This document shows, one piece after another, positions 16,767-25,679 of a stretch of 36,768 nt of DNA. Each line of letters starts with the position of its first letter. Positions within the stretch are counted from its first letter, which is position 1. This DNA is from Burkholderiales bacterium. GTDB taxonomy: Bacteria > Pseudomonadota > Gammaproteobacteria > Burkholderiales > Burkholderiaceae_C. Both the position numbers and the translations under genes were made by a program. Under the pieces are notes generated by a model, which did not search any database, was not told where the DNA came from, and saw only the letters and a program-made list of their open reading frames with translations. The stretch spans positions 1 to 36,768 of the forward strand of contig JAABRA010000121.1 in the NCBI GenBank assembly GCA_011391155.1, in the 5' to 3' direction.

Positions 16767-18035
16767 TCAGGCGGCGGGCTGGTCCAGTTCGAAGACCCGG
16801 TGCAGCGCGCGCACCGCCAGTTCCATGTACTTTTCGTCGATCACCACCGAGGTCTTGATCTCCGACGTGGAGATCATCTGGATGTTGATGCCCTCCTCCG
16901 ACAGGCAGCGGAACATCTTGCTGGCGATGCCCACGTGGCTGCGCATGCCGATGCCGACGATGGAAACCTTGCAGATCCTGGCGTCGCCCGTCACTTCCTG
17001 CGCACCGAGCGCGGGCAGAACTTTATCCTTGAGCAGGTCGATGGTTCGGGCGTAGTCGTTGCGGTGCACCGTGAAGCTGAAATCGGTCTTGCCGTCCTTG
17101 CTGACGTTCTGGATGATCACGTCCACCTCGATATTGGCGTCGGCCACCGCACCCAGGATCTGGTAGGCGATGCCGGGCTTGTCGGGCACGCCGAGCACGG
17201 AGATCTTGGCCTCGTCGCGGTTGAAAGCGATGCCGGATACGACGGCTTGTTCCATTTTTTCGTCTTCCTCAAAAGTGATCAGCGTGCCGGATTTGGCTTC
17301 GACGTTGATGTCAATGTCCCACGGGGTAAAGCTGGAGAGCACGCGCATCGGCACCTTGTACTTGCCGGCGAACTCGACCGAGCGGATTTGCAGCACCTTG
17401 GAGCCGAGGGACGCCATTTCCAGCATTTCCTCGAAGCTCACGGTCTGCAGGCGGCGCGCCTCGGGCACCACGCGGGGGTCGGTGGTGTAGACGCCGTCCA
17501 CGTCGGTGTAGATCAGGCATTCATCGGCCTTCATCGCCGCAGCCACGGCCACGGCCGAGGTGTCCGAGCCGCCGCGGCCCAGCGTCGTGATGTGGCCGGC
17601 GTCGTCCACCCCCTGGAAGCCGGTGACGATGACGACCCTGCCAGCGGCCAGGTCGCCGCGCACTTTCTGGTCGTCAATGCTTTCGATGCGGGCCTTGGTG
17701 TAGGCGCTGTTGGTGCGGATGGGCACCTGCCAGCCGGCGTAGCTGACGGACTCCATGCCCTCGGCCTGCAAGGCAATCGCCAGCAGCGCCGATGAGGCCT
17801 GCTCGCCGGTGGCCGCCAGCATGTCGAGTTCGCGGTTGTAGGCGCTGTCGGCCCTGGCCGGCGCCAGTTCCTTGGCCAGGCCCAGCAAGCGGTTGGTCTC
17901 GCCACTCATGGCGCTGGGCACGACCACCATCTGGTGGCCGGCGCGCGCCCATTTGGCCACGCGTTTGGCGACGTTGCGGATACGCTCGGTGGAGCCCATC
18001 GACGTTCCGCCATATTTATGAACGATCAAAGCCAT
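16767..18035 (-). CDS. lysC: Aspartate kinase
   Basis: 422 residues from the ATG at 18035 (MALIVHKYGGTSMGSTERI). The kinase motif KYGGTS is at 7-12, with GRGGSDTSAVAVAAA in the catalytic domain and two C-terminal ACT domains (about 265-335 and 345-415; SVLGVPDKPGIAYQIL, VSIVGIGMRSHVGIAS). It phosphorylates aspartate, the first step to lysine, threonine and methionine; the ACT domains provide feedback control. Size is that of single-function bacterial LysC. A longer frame upstream is rejected because it lacks the family's N terminus. No lysine riboswitch is seen upstream. Confidence 0.97.
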   Translation of the reverse strand: MALIVHKYGGTSMGSTERIRNVAKRVAKWARAGHQMVVVPSAMSGETNRLLGLAKELAPARADSAYNRELDMLAATGEQASSALLAIALQAEGMESVSYAGWQVPIRTNSAYTKARIESIDDQKVRGDLAAGRVVIVTGFQGVDDAGHITTLGRGGSDTSAVAVAAAMKADECLIYTDVDGVYTTDPRVVPEARRLQTVSFEEMLEMASLGSKVLQIRSVEFAGKYKVPMRVLSSFTPWDIDINVEAKSGTLITFEEDEKMEQAVVSGIAFNRDEAKISVLGVPDKPGIAYQILGAVADANIEVDVIIQNVSKDGKTDFSFTVHRNDYARTIDLLKDKVLPALGAQEVTGDARICKVSIVGIGMRSHVGIASKMFRCLSEEGINIQMISTSEIKTSVVIDEKYMELAVRALHRVFELDQPAA

Positions 18036-18173
18036 GTGTATCAGGAAAAAACAGTGGAGTGGCGGCGGAAAAGCCGCGCGCGGAGCATCCGGGACGACCC
18101 GTCGCGCCCTGCCTGAACGGGTCCGGCAAAGCCTGTCGATTGTACCCATCCGCCTGAAGCGGGACTGACCGGG

Positions 18174-18217
18174 GCAAGGCCGGCGTCTCGTGGCCGACTG
18201 TTTTTGGCCGGCCTTGC
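18174..18217 (-). other. Stem-loop directly after the tilS stop codon
   Basis: GCAAGGCCGGC (18174-18184) pairs perfectly with GCCGGCCTTGC (18207-18217), an 11-bp stem with a 22-base loop. There is no T-run on the minus-strand side, so it is more likely an mRNA 3'-end or attenuation hairpin than a classical terminator. Confidence 0.5.
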
Positions 18218-19168
18218 TCACGCGGAACGCCAGTCGATGCAGCCGCCCAGCCGCTGCACGAAGCCTCGGCCGACCTTCAGGTGCAACCGGTGCCCGCGGG
18301 TGGTGCAATTCGCGATCTGGTCCAGCAATTCGGCCAGCTGGGCCGCGCTGGGGGTGGTAGCGTGGACCGAACGCAGCCAGTGGCGCAGCGCGTTGGCCTG
18401 GCGTGCCCGCGAGAGCGCCTGCAACCGCGCGATCTGGGGCGGCATGCCCAAGCCCGCCAGGTCCTGCGCGGCCACCTCGTTCAGAACCGTTTGCGCCTCG
18501 GCCGCGTGCGCGGCACTGCGCGAGAACGTGTCGCGAAACTGCGGAAAGGCAGCGTCGAGCACTGGCAACAGTTGCGCCCGGATGCGGTTGCGCGTGAAGC
18601 CCGGGTCGCCATTGCTCGGATCTTCAATCCAGCTTTCGCGCCGTTCGCGCAGCCAGTCCCGGATGGCCAGCCCAGGCACCGCCAGCAGCGGACGGTGCCA
18701 GGTCAGTCCGTTGCGCCGCCAGTGAGCCGGCATAGCGGCCAGCCCGGGCAGCCCGGCGCCGCGCGACAGGGCGAGCAGGACGGTTTCCACTTGGTCGTCC
18801 GCGTGCTGAGCGAGCGCTATATTATTTATAGCTAACCCTGACCATTCCACGCTGGGTACATCGGAAAAAACCTTGTAACGCGCCATGCGGGCCGCATTTT
18901 CCGGACTTTCCCCGCTGGCGTGCCGAGCGTCAACGCGGCGCACCACCAGCGGCACGTTCAGACGCGCGCAAAGCGCCACGCAATGCCGCTCGAACCCGTC
19001 GGCCGCGGCTTGCAGTCCGTGGTGCACATGAATCGCCCGCACCTGGCTCGGCCACTTTCCGGCGCAGGCCAGCAGCAAGGCTGTTGAATCGGCGCCGCCG
19101 CTGAGTGCCACCGCCAGGGGAAGACCGGGGTTGAACGCCGCCAGCGCCTGCGCAAAGGTCTGGCTCAT
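18218..19168 (-). CDS. tilS: tRNA(Ile) lysidine synthetase
   Basis: 316 residues. PP-loop SGGADST at 23-29 and the conserved HADDQVET at 122-129. It attaches lysine to C34 of the minor tRNA-Ile so that it reads AUA; it is normally essential. The protein is short, lacking the C-terminal domain of the E. coli enzyme. The odd part is residues 98-118: they are encoded by an in-frame copy of the dispersed element (18815-18877), giving KVFSDVPSVEWSGLAINNI just before the HADDQ motif. In other TilS proteins this position holds a helix and strand (ARY...-LLAHHADDQ). No Shine-Dalgarno sequence is visible before the ATG. Confidence 0.95.
   Translation of the reverse strand: MSQTFAQALAAFNPGLPLAVALSGGADSTALLLACAGKWPSQVRAIHVHHGLQAAADGFERHCVALCARLNVPLVVRRVDARHASGESPENAARMARYKVFSDVPSVEWSGLAINNIALAQHADDQVETVLLALSRGAGLPGLAAMPAHWRRNGLTWHRPLLAVPGLAIRDWLRERRESWIEDPSNGDPGFTRNRIRAQLLPVLDAAFPQFRDTFSRSAAHAAEAQTVLNEVAAQDLAGLGMPPQIARLQALSRARQANALRHWLRSVHATTPSAAQLAELLDQIANCTTRGHRLHLKVGRGFVQRLGGCIDWRSA
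18815..18877 (-). repeat. Dispersed core-palindrome element, copy B (in frame inside tilS)
   Basis: Minus strand: TACAAGGTTTTTTCC, then CCCAGCGTGGAATGGTCA, six bases (GGGTTA), then the 17-bp palindrome GCTATA-AATAA-TATAGC (18816-18832). It is 63 bp, divisible by three, and in frame with tilS. Arms and spacing are identical to copy E at 23595. Confidence 0.8.
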
Positions 19169-19207
19169 GGGGGTCGGGGCCCGGCACAGCGTGTGCCCGG
19201 AGCCGGT

Positions 19208-20185
19208 TTACTTGCTGTCCGCCTTGGTGTCGGTGAAGCGCCCATAACTCTGCAGCCGCTCGTAGCGCCTATCCAATAGTTCCTTGACCTTGAGGTCGCT
19301 GACCTGCCGGAACGCGTCATTGAGGGCGCGCTTGAGAAACGCCGCCATCTGCCGGGGGTCACGGTGCGCCCCCCCCACGGGTTCGGTGACGATCTTGTCG
19401 ATCACGCCGAGCGCCTTGAGGCGGTGCGCGGTGATGCCCAGGGCAGACGCGGCTTCCTCGGCCTTGTCCGAGGTTTTCCAGAGAATCGACGCACAGCCCT
19501 CGGGACTGATGACGGAATAAATCGAATACTGGAGCATCAACACCTGATCGCCCACCGAGATGGCCAGTGCGCCGCCAGAGCCGCCCTCGCCAATGATGGA
19601 GGTGATGATCGGCACCTCAAGCTGCGCCATCTCGAAGATGTTGCGCCCGATCGCCTCCGACTGGCTGCGTTCCTCGGCGTCAATGCCGGGGTAGGCGCCA
19701 GGCGTGTCCACGAAGGTGAACACCGGCAGCTTGAACTTCTCCGCCAGCTTCATCAGGCGCAAGGCCTTGCGATAACCCTCGGGCTTGCTCATGCCAAAGT
19801 TGCGCAAGCCGCGCTCGCGGGTGTCACGGCCCTTCTGCTGGCCCAGCACCATGCAGGCGGTGCCGTTGAAACGCGCCAGACCGCCGACGATGCTCAGGTC
19901 ATCGGCAAAATGCCGGTCGCCGTGCAGTTCCACGAAATCCGTGAAGATTTCGTTGACGTAATCCAGCGTGTAGGGCCGCTCCGCGTGGCGGGCGATCTTG
20001 GTGATCTGCCATGGCGTCAGGTCCGAATAGATGTCTCGGGTGAGTTGCTGGCTTTTCTTGCTGAGCTGGTCGATCTCTTCGGAAATATCGACCGCGGATT
20101 CGGTCTGCACATAGCGCAATTCTTCAATCTTGCCTTCGAGTTCGGCAATCGGCTGCTCGAAATCCAGAAATGTCTTTTTGGCCAA
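19208..20185 (-). CDS. accA: Acetyl-CoA carboxylase carboxyltransferase subunit alpha
   Basis: 325 residues. Begins with a TTG codon at 20185, giving [17 protein letters not shown], the usual N terminus in betaproteobacteria; GGAGA lies about 8 bases upstream. A frame extending to 20230 lacks family sequence. Conserved segments include [20 protein letters not shown] and [12 protein letters not shown], which form the acetyl-CoA site. With AccD it transfers the carboxyl group from biotin to acetyl-CoA, the committed step of fatty acid synthesis. Confidence 0.97.
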   Translation of the reverse strand: MAKKTFLDFEQPIAELEGKIEELRYVQTESAVDISEEIDQLSKKSQQLTRDIYSDLTPWQITKIARHAERPYTLDYVNEIFTDFVELHGDRHFADDLSIVGGLARFNGTACMVLGQQKGRDTRERGLRNFGMSKPEGYRKALRLMKLAEKFKLPVFTFVDTPGAYPGIDAEERSQSEAIGRNIFEMAQLEVPIITSIIGEGGSGGALAISVGDQVLMLQYSIYSVISPEGCASILWKTSDKAEEAASALGITAHRLKALGVIDKIVTEPVGGAHRDPRQMAAFLKRALNDAFRQVSDLKVKELLDRRYERLQSYGRFTDTKADSK

Positions 20186-20236
20186 GGGTGTTTCTCCGGG
20201 TTCGCCACGGGGGACGGATTTTAGAACCACGACCGC

Positions 20237-20887
20237 CTAATACTCCACCGGTTCGGGATCGAGAGAGCGCCAAATATACCAAGTCGCCACGGTGCGATAC
20301 GGTGCCCAGGCGGCGGCCACCTCGCGCGCGTCGCTGCGACTGACCGCTTCCCCCGAGAAGTAGTTGCGGCTGATGCCATTGATCAGGCCCACATCGTCGA
20401 GCGGCAGCACGTTGGGGCGCAGCAGGTGGAAGATCAGGAACATCTCGGCGGTCCAGCGGCCAATGCCGCGGATGGCGATCAACTCGGCGATGATGGCCTC
20501 GTCGTCCATCGACGCCCATGACTCGACATGCACGGAGCCAGCGTCGAAATGCAGTGCCAGGTCCACCAGGTACTCGACCTTGCGCGCGCTCAGTCCTGCC
20601 GCACGCATGTCGTCGACCTTGAGCTTGAGCACGTTGCCGGGCTTCATCTCCTGCGGCAATCCGGCGAACCGGTCCCAGACCGTCTGCGCCGCCTTGACGG
20701 AGATCTGCTGCCCCACGATGGAGCGCGCCAGCGTCGAAAACGGATCTCCGCGGGACTGCAGGCAGGCCTCGCCAAACTGCGGGATCAGCCGCTTCATGAC
20801 CCGGTCCTTCTTGATCAGGTGCTTGCGCGCCTCGTCCCAGTAGGCGGGCGTGCTGGTCTCGACCGGTTTAATTTTTGGTGCAGACAT
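20237..20887 (-). CDS. DNA-3-methyladenine glycosylase II-like HhH-GPD protein
   Basis: 216 residues from the ATG at 20887 (MSAPKIKPVE). The helix-hairpin-helix is at about 137-148 (AIRGIGRWTAEM) and the catalytic aspartate is D164 or D165 (LPLDDVGL). The GRWTAE and LDD motifs place it with AlkA-type glycosylases, which remove alkylated purines from DNA. There are no cysteines for an iron-sulfur cluster. The start is uncertain: a TTG at 20926, 6 bp after the cysS stop, would add 13 residues encoded by dispersed element copy C, and neither start has a good Shine-Dalgarno sequence. Probably in one transcript with cysS and accA. Confidence 0.88.
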   Translation of the reverse strand: MSAPKIKPVETSTPAYWDEARKHLIKKDRVMKRLIPQFGEACLQSRGDPFSTLARSIVGQQISVKAAQTVWDRFAGLPQEMKPGNVLKLKVDDMRAAGLSARKVEYLVDLALHFDAGSVHVESWASMDDEAIIAELIAIRGIGRWTAEMFLIFHLLRPNVLPLDDVGLINGISRNYFSGEAVSRSDAREVAAAWAPYRTVATWYIWRSLDPEPVEY

Positions 20888-20928
20888 TGACCGTTTGACG
20901 CTGGGAAGGACCGAAAAAAGCTGCAAAA
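20888..20928 (-). repeat. Dispersed core-palindrome element, copy C (5' boundary of the glycosylase gene)
   Basis: Minus strand: TTTTGCAGCTTTTTTCGG, then CCCAGCGTCAAACGGTCA, ending exactly at the ATG of the glycosylase. Only the T-run and core are kept; the palindrome half is missing, replaced by the gene itself. Same orientation as the gene. Confidence 0.7.
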
Positions 20929-20932
20929 GGGA

Positions 20933-22309
20933 TCATGAGGCGGCTTCCCAGGTGGTTCCGCTGGCCGAGTCCTTGAGCACGATGCCCTGGGCCAGCAGCT
21001 GATTGCGGATGCGGTCGGCCTCGGCAAAGTCCCGGGCCTTCTTGGCCGCCGCGCGGGCATCGATCTGGGCCTGGATTGCCGCTTCGTCGCCGCCCGCGCC
21101 AGCCTGCAGGAAGCGTTGTGGCTCCCCCTGAAGCAGGCCCAGGGAGCCCCCCAGGGCCTTGAGCAGCCCCGCCAGCTCCGCCGACCGGGTCTTGTTGACC
21201 TCGCCCGCCAGGTCAAACAGCACCGCCACGGCATCGGGCGTGCCAAAGTCCTCGTCCATCGCAGCCTTGAACCGGGCGGCATAAGGATTCGCCCAGTCAA
21301 GGGCCGCGTCTGCCGGGGCGACCAGCGCCAGCGCGGTGTACAGCCGCTTGAGCGCGCCGCGCGCGTCGTTCAGGTGCACGTCGCTGTAATTGAGCGGGCT
21401 GCGGTAGTGGCTGCGCACGACAAAAAAGCGCACGGTCTCGGCATCAAAAACCTTGAGCACCTCACGGATGGTGAAAAAATTGCCGAGCGACTTGGACATC
21501 TTCTCGTTGTCCACGTTGATGAAGCCGTTGTGCATCCAGGTCCGGGCAAAGGGCTTGCCGGTGGCGCCTTCACTTTGTGCGATCTCGTTCTCGTGGTGCG
21601 GGAACTGCAGGTCAGCCCCGCCGCCATGGATGTCGAAGGTCTCGCCGAGCAGTTCGCAGCTCATGGCCGAGCACTCGATGTGCCAGCCGGGGCGCCCTTT
21701 GCCGTAGACGCTGTCCCATTTCGCATCCTCCGGCTCGGCTGGCTTGGCGCTCTTCCAGAGCACGAAGTCCAGCGGGTCGTCCTTGCCGTCCAGCACCGCC
21801 ACGCGTTCGCCGGCGTGCAGTTCGTCGAGCGACTTGCCGGAGAGCTTGCCGTAACCGGGAAACTTGCGCACCGCATAGTTGACGTCGCCGCTGCCCACGC
21901 GGTAGGCCAGGCCCTTGTGCTCCAGCTGCCCGATCATCGCCAGCATCTGCGGCACGTAGTCGGTGGCGCGCGGCTCATGGTCAGGGCGCTGAATGCCCAG
22001 GGCGTCGGCGTCCTGGCGCAGGGCGTCGATCATGCGATCCGTCAGCCCGCGCACGGTTTCGCCGTTTTCCACGGCCCGCTTGATGATCTTGTCGTCGATA
22101 TCGGTGATGTTGCGGACATACGTCACCTTCAGTCCGCTGGTCCTGAGCCAGCGCTGCACCACGTCAAAGGCCACCATCGAACGCGCATGGCCGAGATGGC
22201 ACAGGTCGTAGACGGTCATGCCGCAGACGTACATGCGCACATGACCGGCCTCAACCGGATGGAAATCCTCCACGGCACGCGCCAGGGTGTTGTAGATGCG
22301 AAGACTCAT
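20933..22309 (-). CDS. cysS: Cysteinyl-tRNA synthetase
   Basis: 458 residues, the usual length. The HIGH-type motif is HLGH (38-41), zinc ligand C29 precedes it (VCGMTVYD), and KMSKS occurs as [12 protein letters not shown]. The zinc-site segment WHIECSAM and [15 protein letters not shown] are typical of CysS. It charges tRNA-Cys. It probably leads the minus-strand operon with the glycosylase and accA. The 190-bp spacer to the divergent TPR gene must hold both promoters; on the plus side a -10-like TACAAT is at 22435. Confidence 0.97.
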   Translation of the reverse strand: MSLRIYNTLARAVEDFHPVEAGHVRMYVCGMTVYDLCHLGHARSMVAFDVVQRWLRTSGLKVTYVRNITDIDDKIIKRAVENGETVRGLTDRMIDALRQDADALGIQRPDHEPRATDYVPQMLAMIGQLEHKGLAYRVGSGDVNYAVRKFPGYGKLSGKSLDELHAGERVAVLDGKDDPLDFVLWKSAKPAEPEDAKWDSVYGKGRPGWHIECSAMSCELLGETFDIHGGGADLQFPHHENEIAQSEGATGKPFARTWMHNGFINVDNEKMSKSLGNFFTIREVLKVFDAETVRFFVVRSHYRSPLNYSDVHLNDARGALKRLYTALALVAPADAALDWANPYAARFKAAMDEDFGTPDAVAVLFDLAGEVNKTRSAELAGLLKALGGSLGLLQGEPQRFLQAGAGGDEAAIQAQIDARAAAKKARDFAEADRIRNQLLAQGIVLKDSASGTTWEAAS

Positions 22310-22499
22310 GGGATTCAGGGAAACGGGAAAAGGGGAAAACGGGGCATCAGGCGGTGGTTGGGGTCCGTGATTTTGCGGCCTTGTCAGGGGCGGGCGCCGG
22401 GGGTTGAAGCCCGGCCGGAACCCGACCCCTCAGCTACAATCTGGGCCAGTATAAAGCCCGGGATCGGGTCTTGCCGCAGCGAATTTTAGAAGAGACTCC

Positions 22500-23552
22500 A
22501 TGAAGAACGCCCCGTCTCCCATCGCGCGCACCCTGCGCCATGTCTTCCGTCTCGCCGCCTTGTCGGCTGTTTTGGCCGCCCCGCTGGCCTACGCCGACGA
22601 CTACAGCGACGTCAACCAGCTCGTGCGCTCGGGCAAGTTCGCCGAGGCCCTGACCAAGGCTGACCAGTATCTGGCCACCAAGCCGCGCGACCCGCAGATG
22701 CGATTCCTGAAGGGCGTGGTCCAGACCGAGGCCGGCAAGCCCACTGACGCCATCGCCACCTTTCTCAAGCTCACCGAGGACTACCCGGAACTGCCCGAGC
22801 CCTACAACAACCTCGCGGTCCTGTACGCCAGCCAGAGCCAGTATGACAAGGCCCGGGCCGCGCTGGAAATGGCCATCCGCACCAACCCCAGCTATGCCAC
22901 GGCCCATGAGAACCTGGGCGATGTCTACGCCAAGCTGGCCAGCCAGGCCTACAGCAAGGCGCTGCAGCTCGACAGCAACAACACCGGCGTGCAGCCCAAG
23001 CTGGCGCTGATCCGCGATCTGTTCTCCCCGGGTGCCAAGGGTGTGCGCCCGACGGCCCCGGCCCCGGTGCCGGCCCCGACCCCGACACCTGTGGCGTCGG
23101 CCAAGGTTCCCGCGCCCAGCCCGGCACCCGCCGTCGCCGTGGCACCCGCCAGGCCGGCTTCGGCCGCCGCCGCACCGGTTGCCACGCCAGCGCCTGCTGC
23201 CGCTTCATCAGGTGCCGAGAAAGACGTTGAGGCCGCCGTTCTGGCCTGGGCCGCTGCCTGGTCCGCCAAGGATATGAACCGCTATCTGGCCGCCTATGGC
23301 AAGGAATTCGATCCCCCGGGCGACCAGAGCCGCAAGGCCTGGGAAGAAGAACGTCGCAACCGCATCGTCGGCAAGGCTCGCATTGCAGTAAAACTGAACA
23401 ACCTGGCGATCAACGTCAGCGGTAACAAGGCCACCGCCAAATTCCGACAGGACTACGCTGCGGACGCGCTCAACGTGTCAAGCCGCAAGACCCTGGATCT
23501 CATAAAAGCCGGTGACCACTGGGTCATCGTGAAGGAATCGACGGGCGCCTGA
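22500..23552 (+). CDS. Periplasmic TPR protein with C-terminal NTF2-like (Cds6-type) domain
   Basis: 350 residues. A signal peptide (about 1-32, ending LAYADD) is followed by tetratricopeptide repeats (about 35-175; ALTKADQYLATKPRDPQ, EPYNNLAVLYASQSQYDKA). A Pro/Ala/Val linker (about 180-240) leads to an NTF2-like domain (about 241-350; VLAWAAAWSAKDMNRYLAAY...KAGDHWVIVKE). The same C-terminal fold ends the L,D-transpeptidase encoded next, so the two are likely partners at the cell wall. The TPR part would be a protein-binding scaffold. Exact role unknown. Confidence 0.85.
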   Translation: MKNAPSPIARTLRHVFRLAALSAVLAAPLAYADDYSDVNQLVRSGKFAEALTKADQYLATKPRDPQMRFLKGVVQTEAGKPTDAIATFLKLTEDYPELPEPYNNLAVLYASQSQYDKARAALEMAIRTNPSYATAHENLGDVYAKLASQAYSKALQLDSNNTGVQPKLALIRDLFSPGAKGVRPTAPAPVPAPTPTPVASAKVPAPSPAPAVAVAPARPASAAAAPVATPAPAAASSGAEKDVEAAVLAWAAAWSAKDMNRYLAAYGKEFDPPGDQSRKAWEEERRNRIVGKARIAVKLNNLAINVSGNKATAKFRQDYAADALNVSSRKTLDLIKAGDHWVIVKESTGA

Positions 23553-23594
23553 TGAAACGGGGCTATGCGGCTTCGGCGCGACGTGCCGTTCTTC

Positions 23595-23655
23595 AAGCCT
23601 TTTTCGGCGGCTGCCCAGCATGAAATGGTCTTTGTTTGCTATATTTTATATAGCA
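23595..23655 (+). repeat. Dispersed core-palindrome element, copy E (start of the L,D-transpeptidase gene)
   Basis: Plus strand: CTTTTTCGG, then CCCAGCATGAAATGGTCT, six bases (TTGTTT), then GCTATA-TTTTA-TATAGC (23638-23654). Arms and spacing equal copy B. The core base change GTG to ATG creates the start codon at 23620; the rest of the element encodes the first dozen residues of the signal peptide. Confidence 0.8.
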
Positions 23656-24996
23656 TTTTCCACCCTGTGGCTCACTGCGACCGCGCTGCCGGTCCAGGCG
23701 TCGCCGAAGTCCCCTGACGCCAAGGCCAAAGCGGCTTCCCAGGCGGTCGCCCGGAAGCCCGCCCCGAAGACCCGAACGCCGAAGAAGGCCCCCCTGAAGC
23801 CCGCAGCCCGGGCGACGCCCGTTGTCGCGGGCGCTGCGGGCGCCGCACTGGCCGTGGCCAGCAAGCCGGCGCAGACCACGCCGCGGGCCGGCGAGCCCGA
23901 AGCCCGGCTGATTGAAATCTACCGCCTGATCGGACAGGCCCGGGGGCGCGACGCCCTGGCCCGGGCGGAAAGCCTGGTGCAGGACCATCCCACTTTCCAG
24001 CTGGCGCAGCTGGTGTACGGCGACCTGCTGAGCAGCCAGACCCGGCCCGTGCGCGCCTTCGGGGACGTGCCCGACACCACGGCGACAGCCGCGGCGCCGA
24101 TGCTGGCCGATCTTCGCGAGGAGTCGAAAATCCGGCTCAAGGCCTTGCGGGAACGCCCGCCGCTCGGCAGCATTCCTACGCAGTTCCTGGCCTTGTCGCC
24201 GCGCACGCGCCATGCGATCGCGGTGGATGCCTCGCGCGCCCGCCTGTACCTGTTTGAGAACTCGGCAACCGGACTCAAGCTGATCGCGGACTACTACATC
24301 TCGGTCGGCAAGTCGGGGCTTGAAAAAACCCTTGAAGGGGACCAGCGCACACCGCTGGGCGTGTACTACATCACTAGCAACCTGGACCCGAAGACGCTCA
24401 AGGACTTCTACGGCGCGGGGGCGCTGCCCATCAACTACCCCAACCCGCTGGACCAGAGCCGCGGCAAGACCGGCAGCGGCATCTGGCTGCACGGCACCCC
24501 CCCCGGCCAGTTCTCGCGCGCGCCCCAGGCGTCCGACGGCTGCGTGGTGCTGGCCAACCCCGACCTGGAACGCATCATCCGCACCGTCGAGGTGCGCTCC
24601 ACCCCGGTGGTCATCGCCCAGCAGCTGCATTGGGCCGCGCCGCACAGCATCCGCGCCGACAGCAAGGCATTCGAGGACACCTTGCAGGCGTGGCGGGGCG
24701 CCAAGGCCAGCGGCGACCTCGCGCGCGTGCTCGGTTTTTACGCACCAGACTTCCGCAGCTTCTCCAAGACCCTGCCGGAATGGACCCCGACCCTGCGCGG
24801 CGAAATCACCAGCGCCCGCGGACGCGACATCGAACTCAAGGACGTGTCCTACCTGCGCTGGACCGACAGCGCCGACACCATGGTGGCCACCTTCGGCGAA
24901 GTCGTCGATGGCGCGCGCACCGGCACCGTCAAGCGCCAGTACTGGATTCGCCGCGGAACGCAGTGGAAGATATTCTTTGAAGGAGTGATTGGATGA
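23620..24996 (+). CDS. L,D-transpeptidase (YkuD) with C-terminal NTF2-like (Cds6-type) domain
   Basis: 458 residues. Signal peptide or anchor MKWSLFAIFYIAFSTLWLTA (1-20), then an Ala/Lys/Pro-rich basic stretch (30-85). The YkuD domain is about residues 200-340, with the histidine in WLHGTPPG and the catalytic cysteine in ASDGCVVL. A C-terminal NTF2-like domain (about 345-458) resembles that of the TPR protein upstream. YkuD enzymes cross-link peptidoglycan, attach lipoproteins, or in the DpaA group detach them; I cannot tell which. The start codon and first residues come from a dispersed repeat and have no clear Shine-Dalgarno sequence. The stop overlaps ppiA (ATGATG). Confidence 0.92.
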   Translation: MKWSLFAIFYIAFSTLWLTATALPVQASPKSPDAKAKAASQAVARKPAPKTRTPKKAPLKPAARATPVVAGAAGAALAVASKPAQTTPRAGEPEARLIEIYRLIGQARGRDALARAESLVQDHPTFQLAQLVYGDLLSSQTRPVRAFGDVPDTTATAAAPMLADLREESKIRLKALRERPPLGSIPTQFLALSPRTRHAIAVDASRARLYLFENSATGLKLIADYYISVGKSGLEKTLEGDQRTPLGVYYITSNLDPKTLKDFYGAGALPINYPNPLDQSRGKTGSGIWLHGTPPGQFSRAPQASDGCVVLANPDLERIIRTVEVRSTPVVIAQQLHWAAPHSIRADSKAFEDTLQAWRGAKASGDLARVLGFYAPDFRSFSKTLPEWTPTLRGEITSARGRDIELKDVSYLRWTDSADTMVATFGEVVDGARTGTVKRQYWIRRGTQWKIFFEGVIG

Positions 24997-25679
24997 TGTC
25001 CCGAAACTTTTCAGCCCCCCGGCGCGCCTTGACGTCGCTGGCCCTGGCGCTGGCCACCGCAGGCCCGGTGGCCGCCGCAGACGCGCCGCGCGTCAGGTTC
25101 GCCACCACGGCCGGTGATTTTGTGATCGAGGTGTACCCCGATCAGGCGCCCAGGACCGTGGAGAACTTCCTGCAGTACGTGCGCGACAAGCACTACGACG
25201 GCACGGTTTTTCACCGCGTCATCGACAACTTCATGGTCCAGGGCGGCGGTTTTGACGCCAAGTACGTGCAAAAGCCAACCCGTGCCCCGGTGCCGCATGA
25301 GGGCCGCGAGGCGCTCGCCAAAGGCGGCACAAAGAACGTGGTCGGCACGGTGGCCATGGCGCGCACCAGCGACCCCAATTCCGCCAGCGCCCAGTTCTTC
25401 ATCAACGTGAAAGACAACGCCTTCCTCGACCCGACGCCGATCCCCCCGGGCGACCCGGTGCCCAGATTCGAATACCAGGGCAAAGTCTATGAAAATACAC
25501 CGCGCGCGCAGTTGACGAGCGCACCGCAGCTCTTCGGCTACACCGTCTTCGGCAAGGTCGTCAGCGGCATGGACGTCGTCAACCGCATCAAGGTCACGCC
25601 CACCGGAGCGGGTGGCCCTTTCCCCTCGGATGTCCCCAAGACACCGATCATCGTCAACTCAGCCACACTGGTGAAATAA
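24993..25679 (+). CDS. ppiA: Periplasmic peptidyl-prolyl cis-trans isomerase (cyclophilin)
   Basis: 228 residues. The signal peptide runs to about residue 29 (ATAGPVAAADA), then a cyclophilin domain: VFHRVIDNFMVQGGGF and SASAQFFINVKDN carry the active-site Arg, Phe and Gln residues. An insert around 150-172 (DPTPIPPGDPVPRFEY) is longer than in PpiB. It would speed folding of exported proteins. It overlaps the transpeptidase stop and is followed with no gap by ppiB. Confidence 0.93.
   Translation: MMSRNFSAPRRALTSLALALATAGPVAAADAPRVRFATTAGDFVIEVYPDQAPRTVENFLQYVRDKHYDGTVFHRVIDNFMVQGGGFDAKYVQKPTRAPVPHEGREALAKGGTKNVVGTVAMARTSDPNSASAQFFINVKDNAFLDPTPIPPGDPVPRFEYQGKVYENTPRAQLTSAPQLFGYTVFGKVVSGMDVVNRIKVTPTGAGGPFPSDVPKTPIIVNSATLVK

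Noticed and set aside
18036-18173. Lysine riboswitch upstream of lysC
   Set aside because: I see no riboswitch-like conserved stems; the spacer is short and lacks an attenuator with T-run.
22406-22455. Sigma70 promoter for the TPR gene (TTGAAG ... TACAAT or TATAAA)
   Set aside because: The -35-like and -10-like boxes are too far apart (about 23 bp), so I only mention the -10-like sequence.
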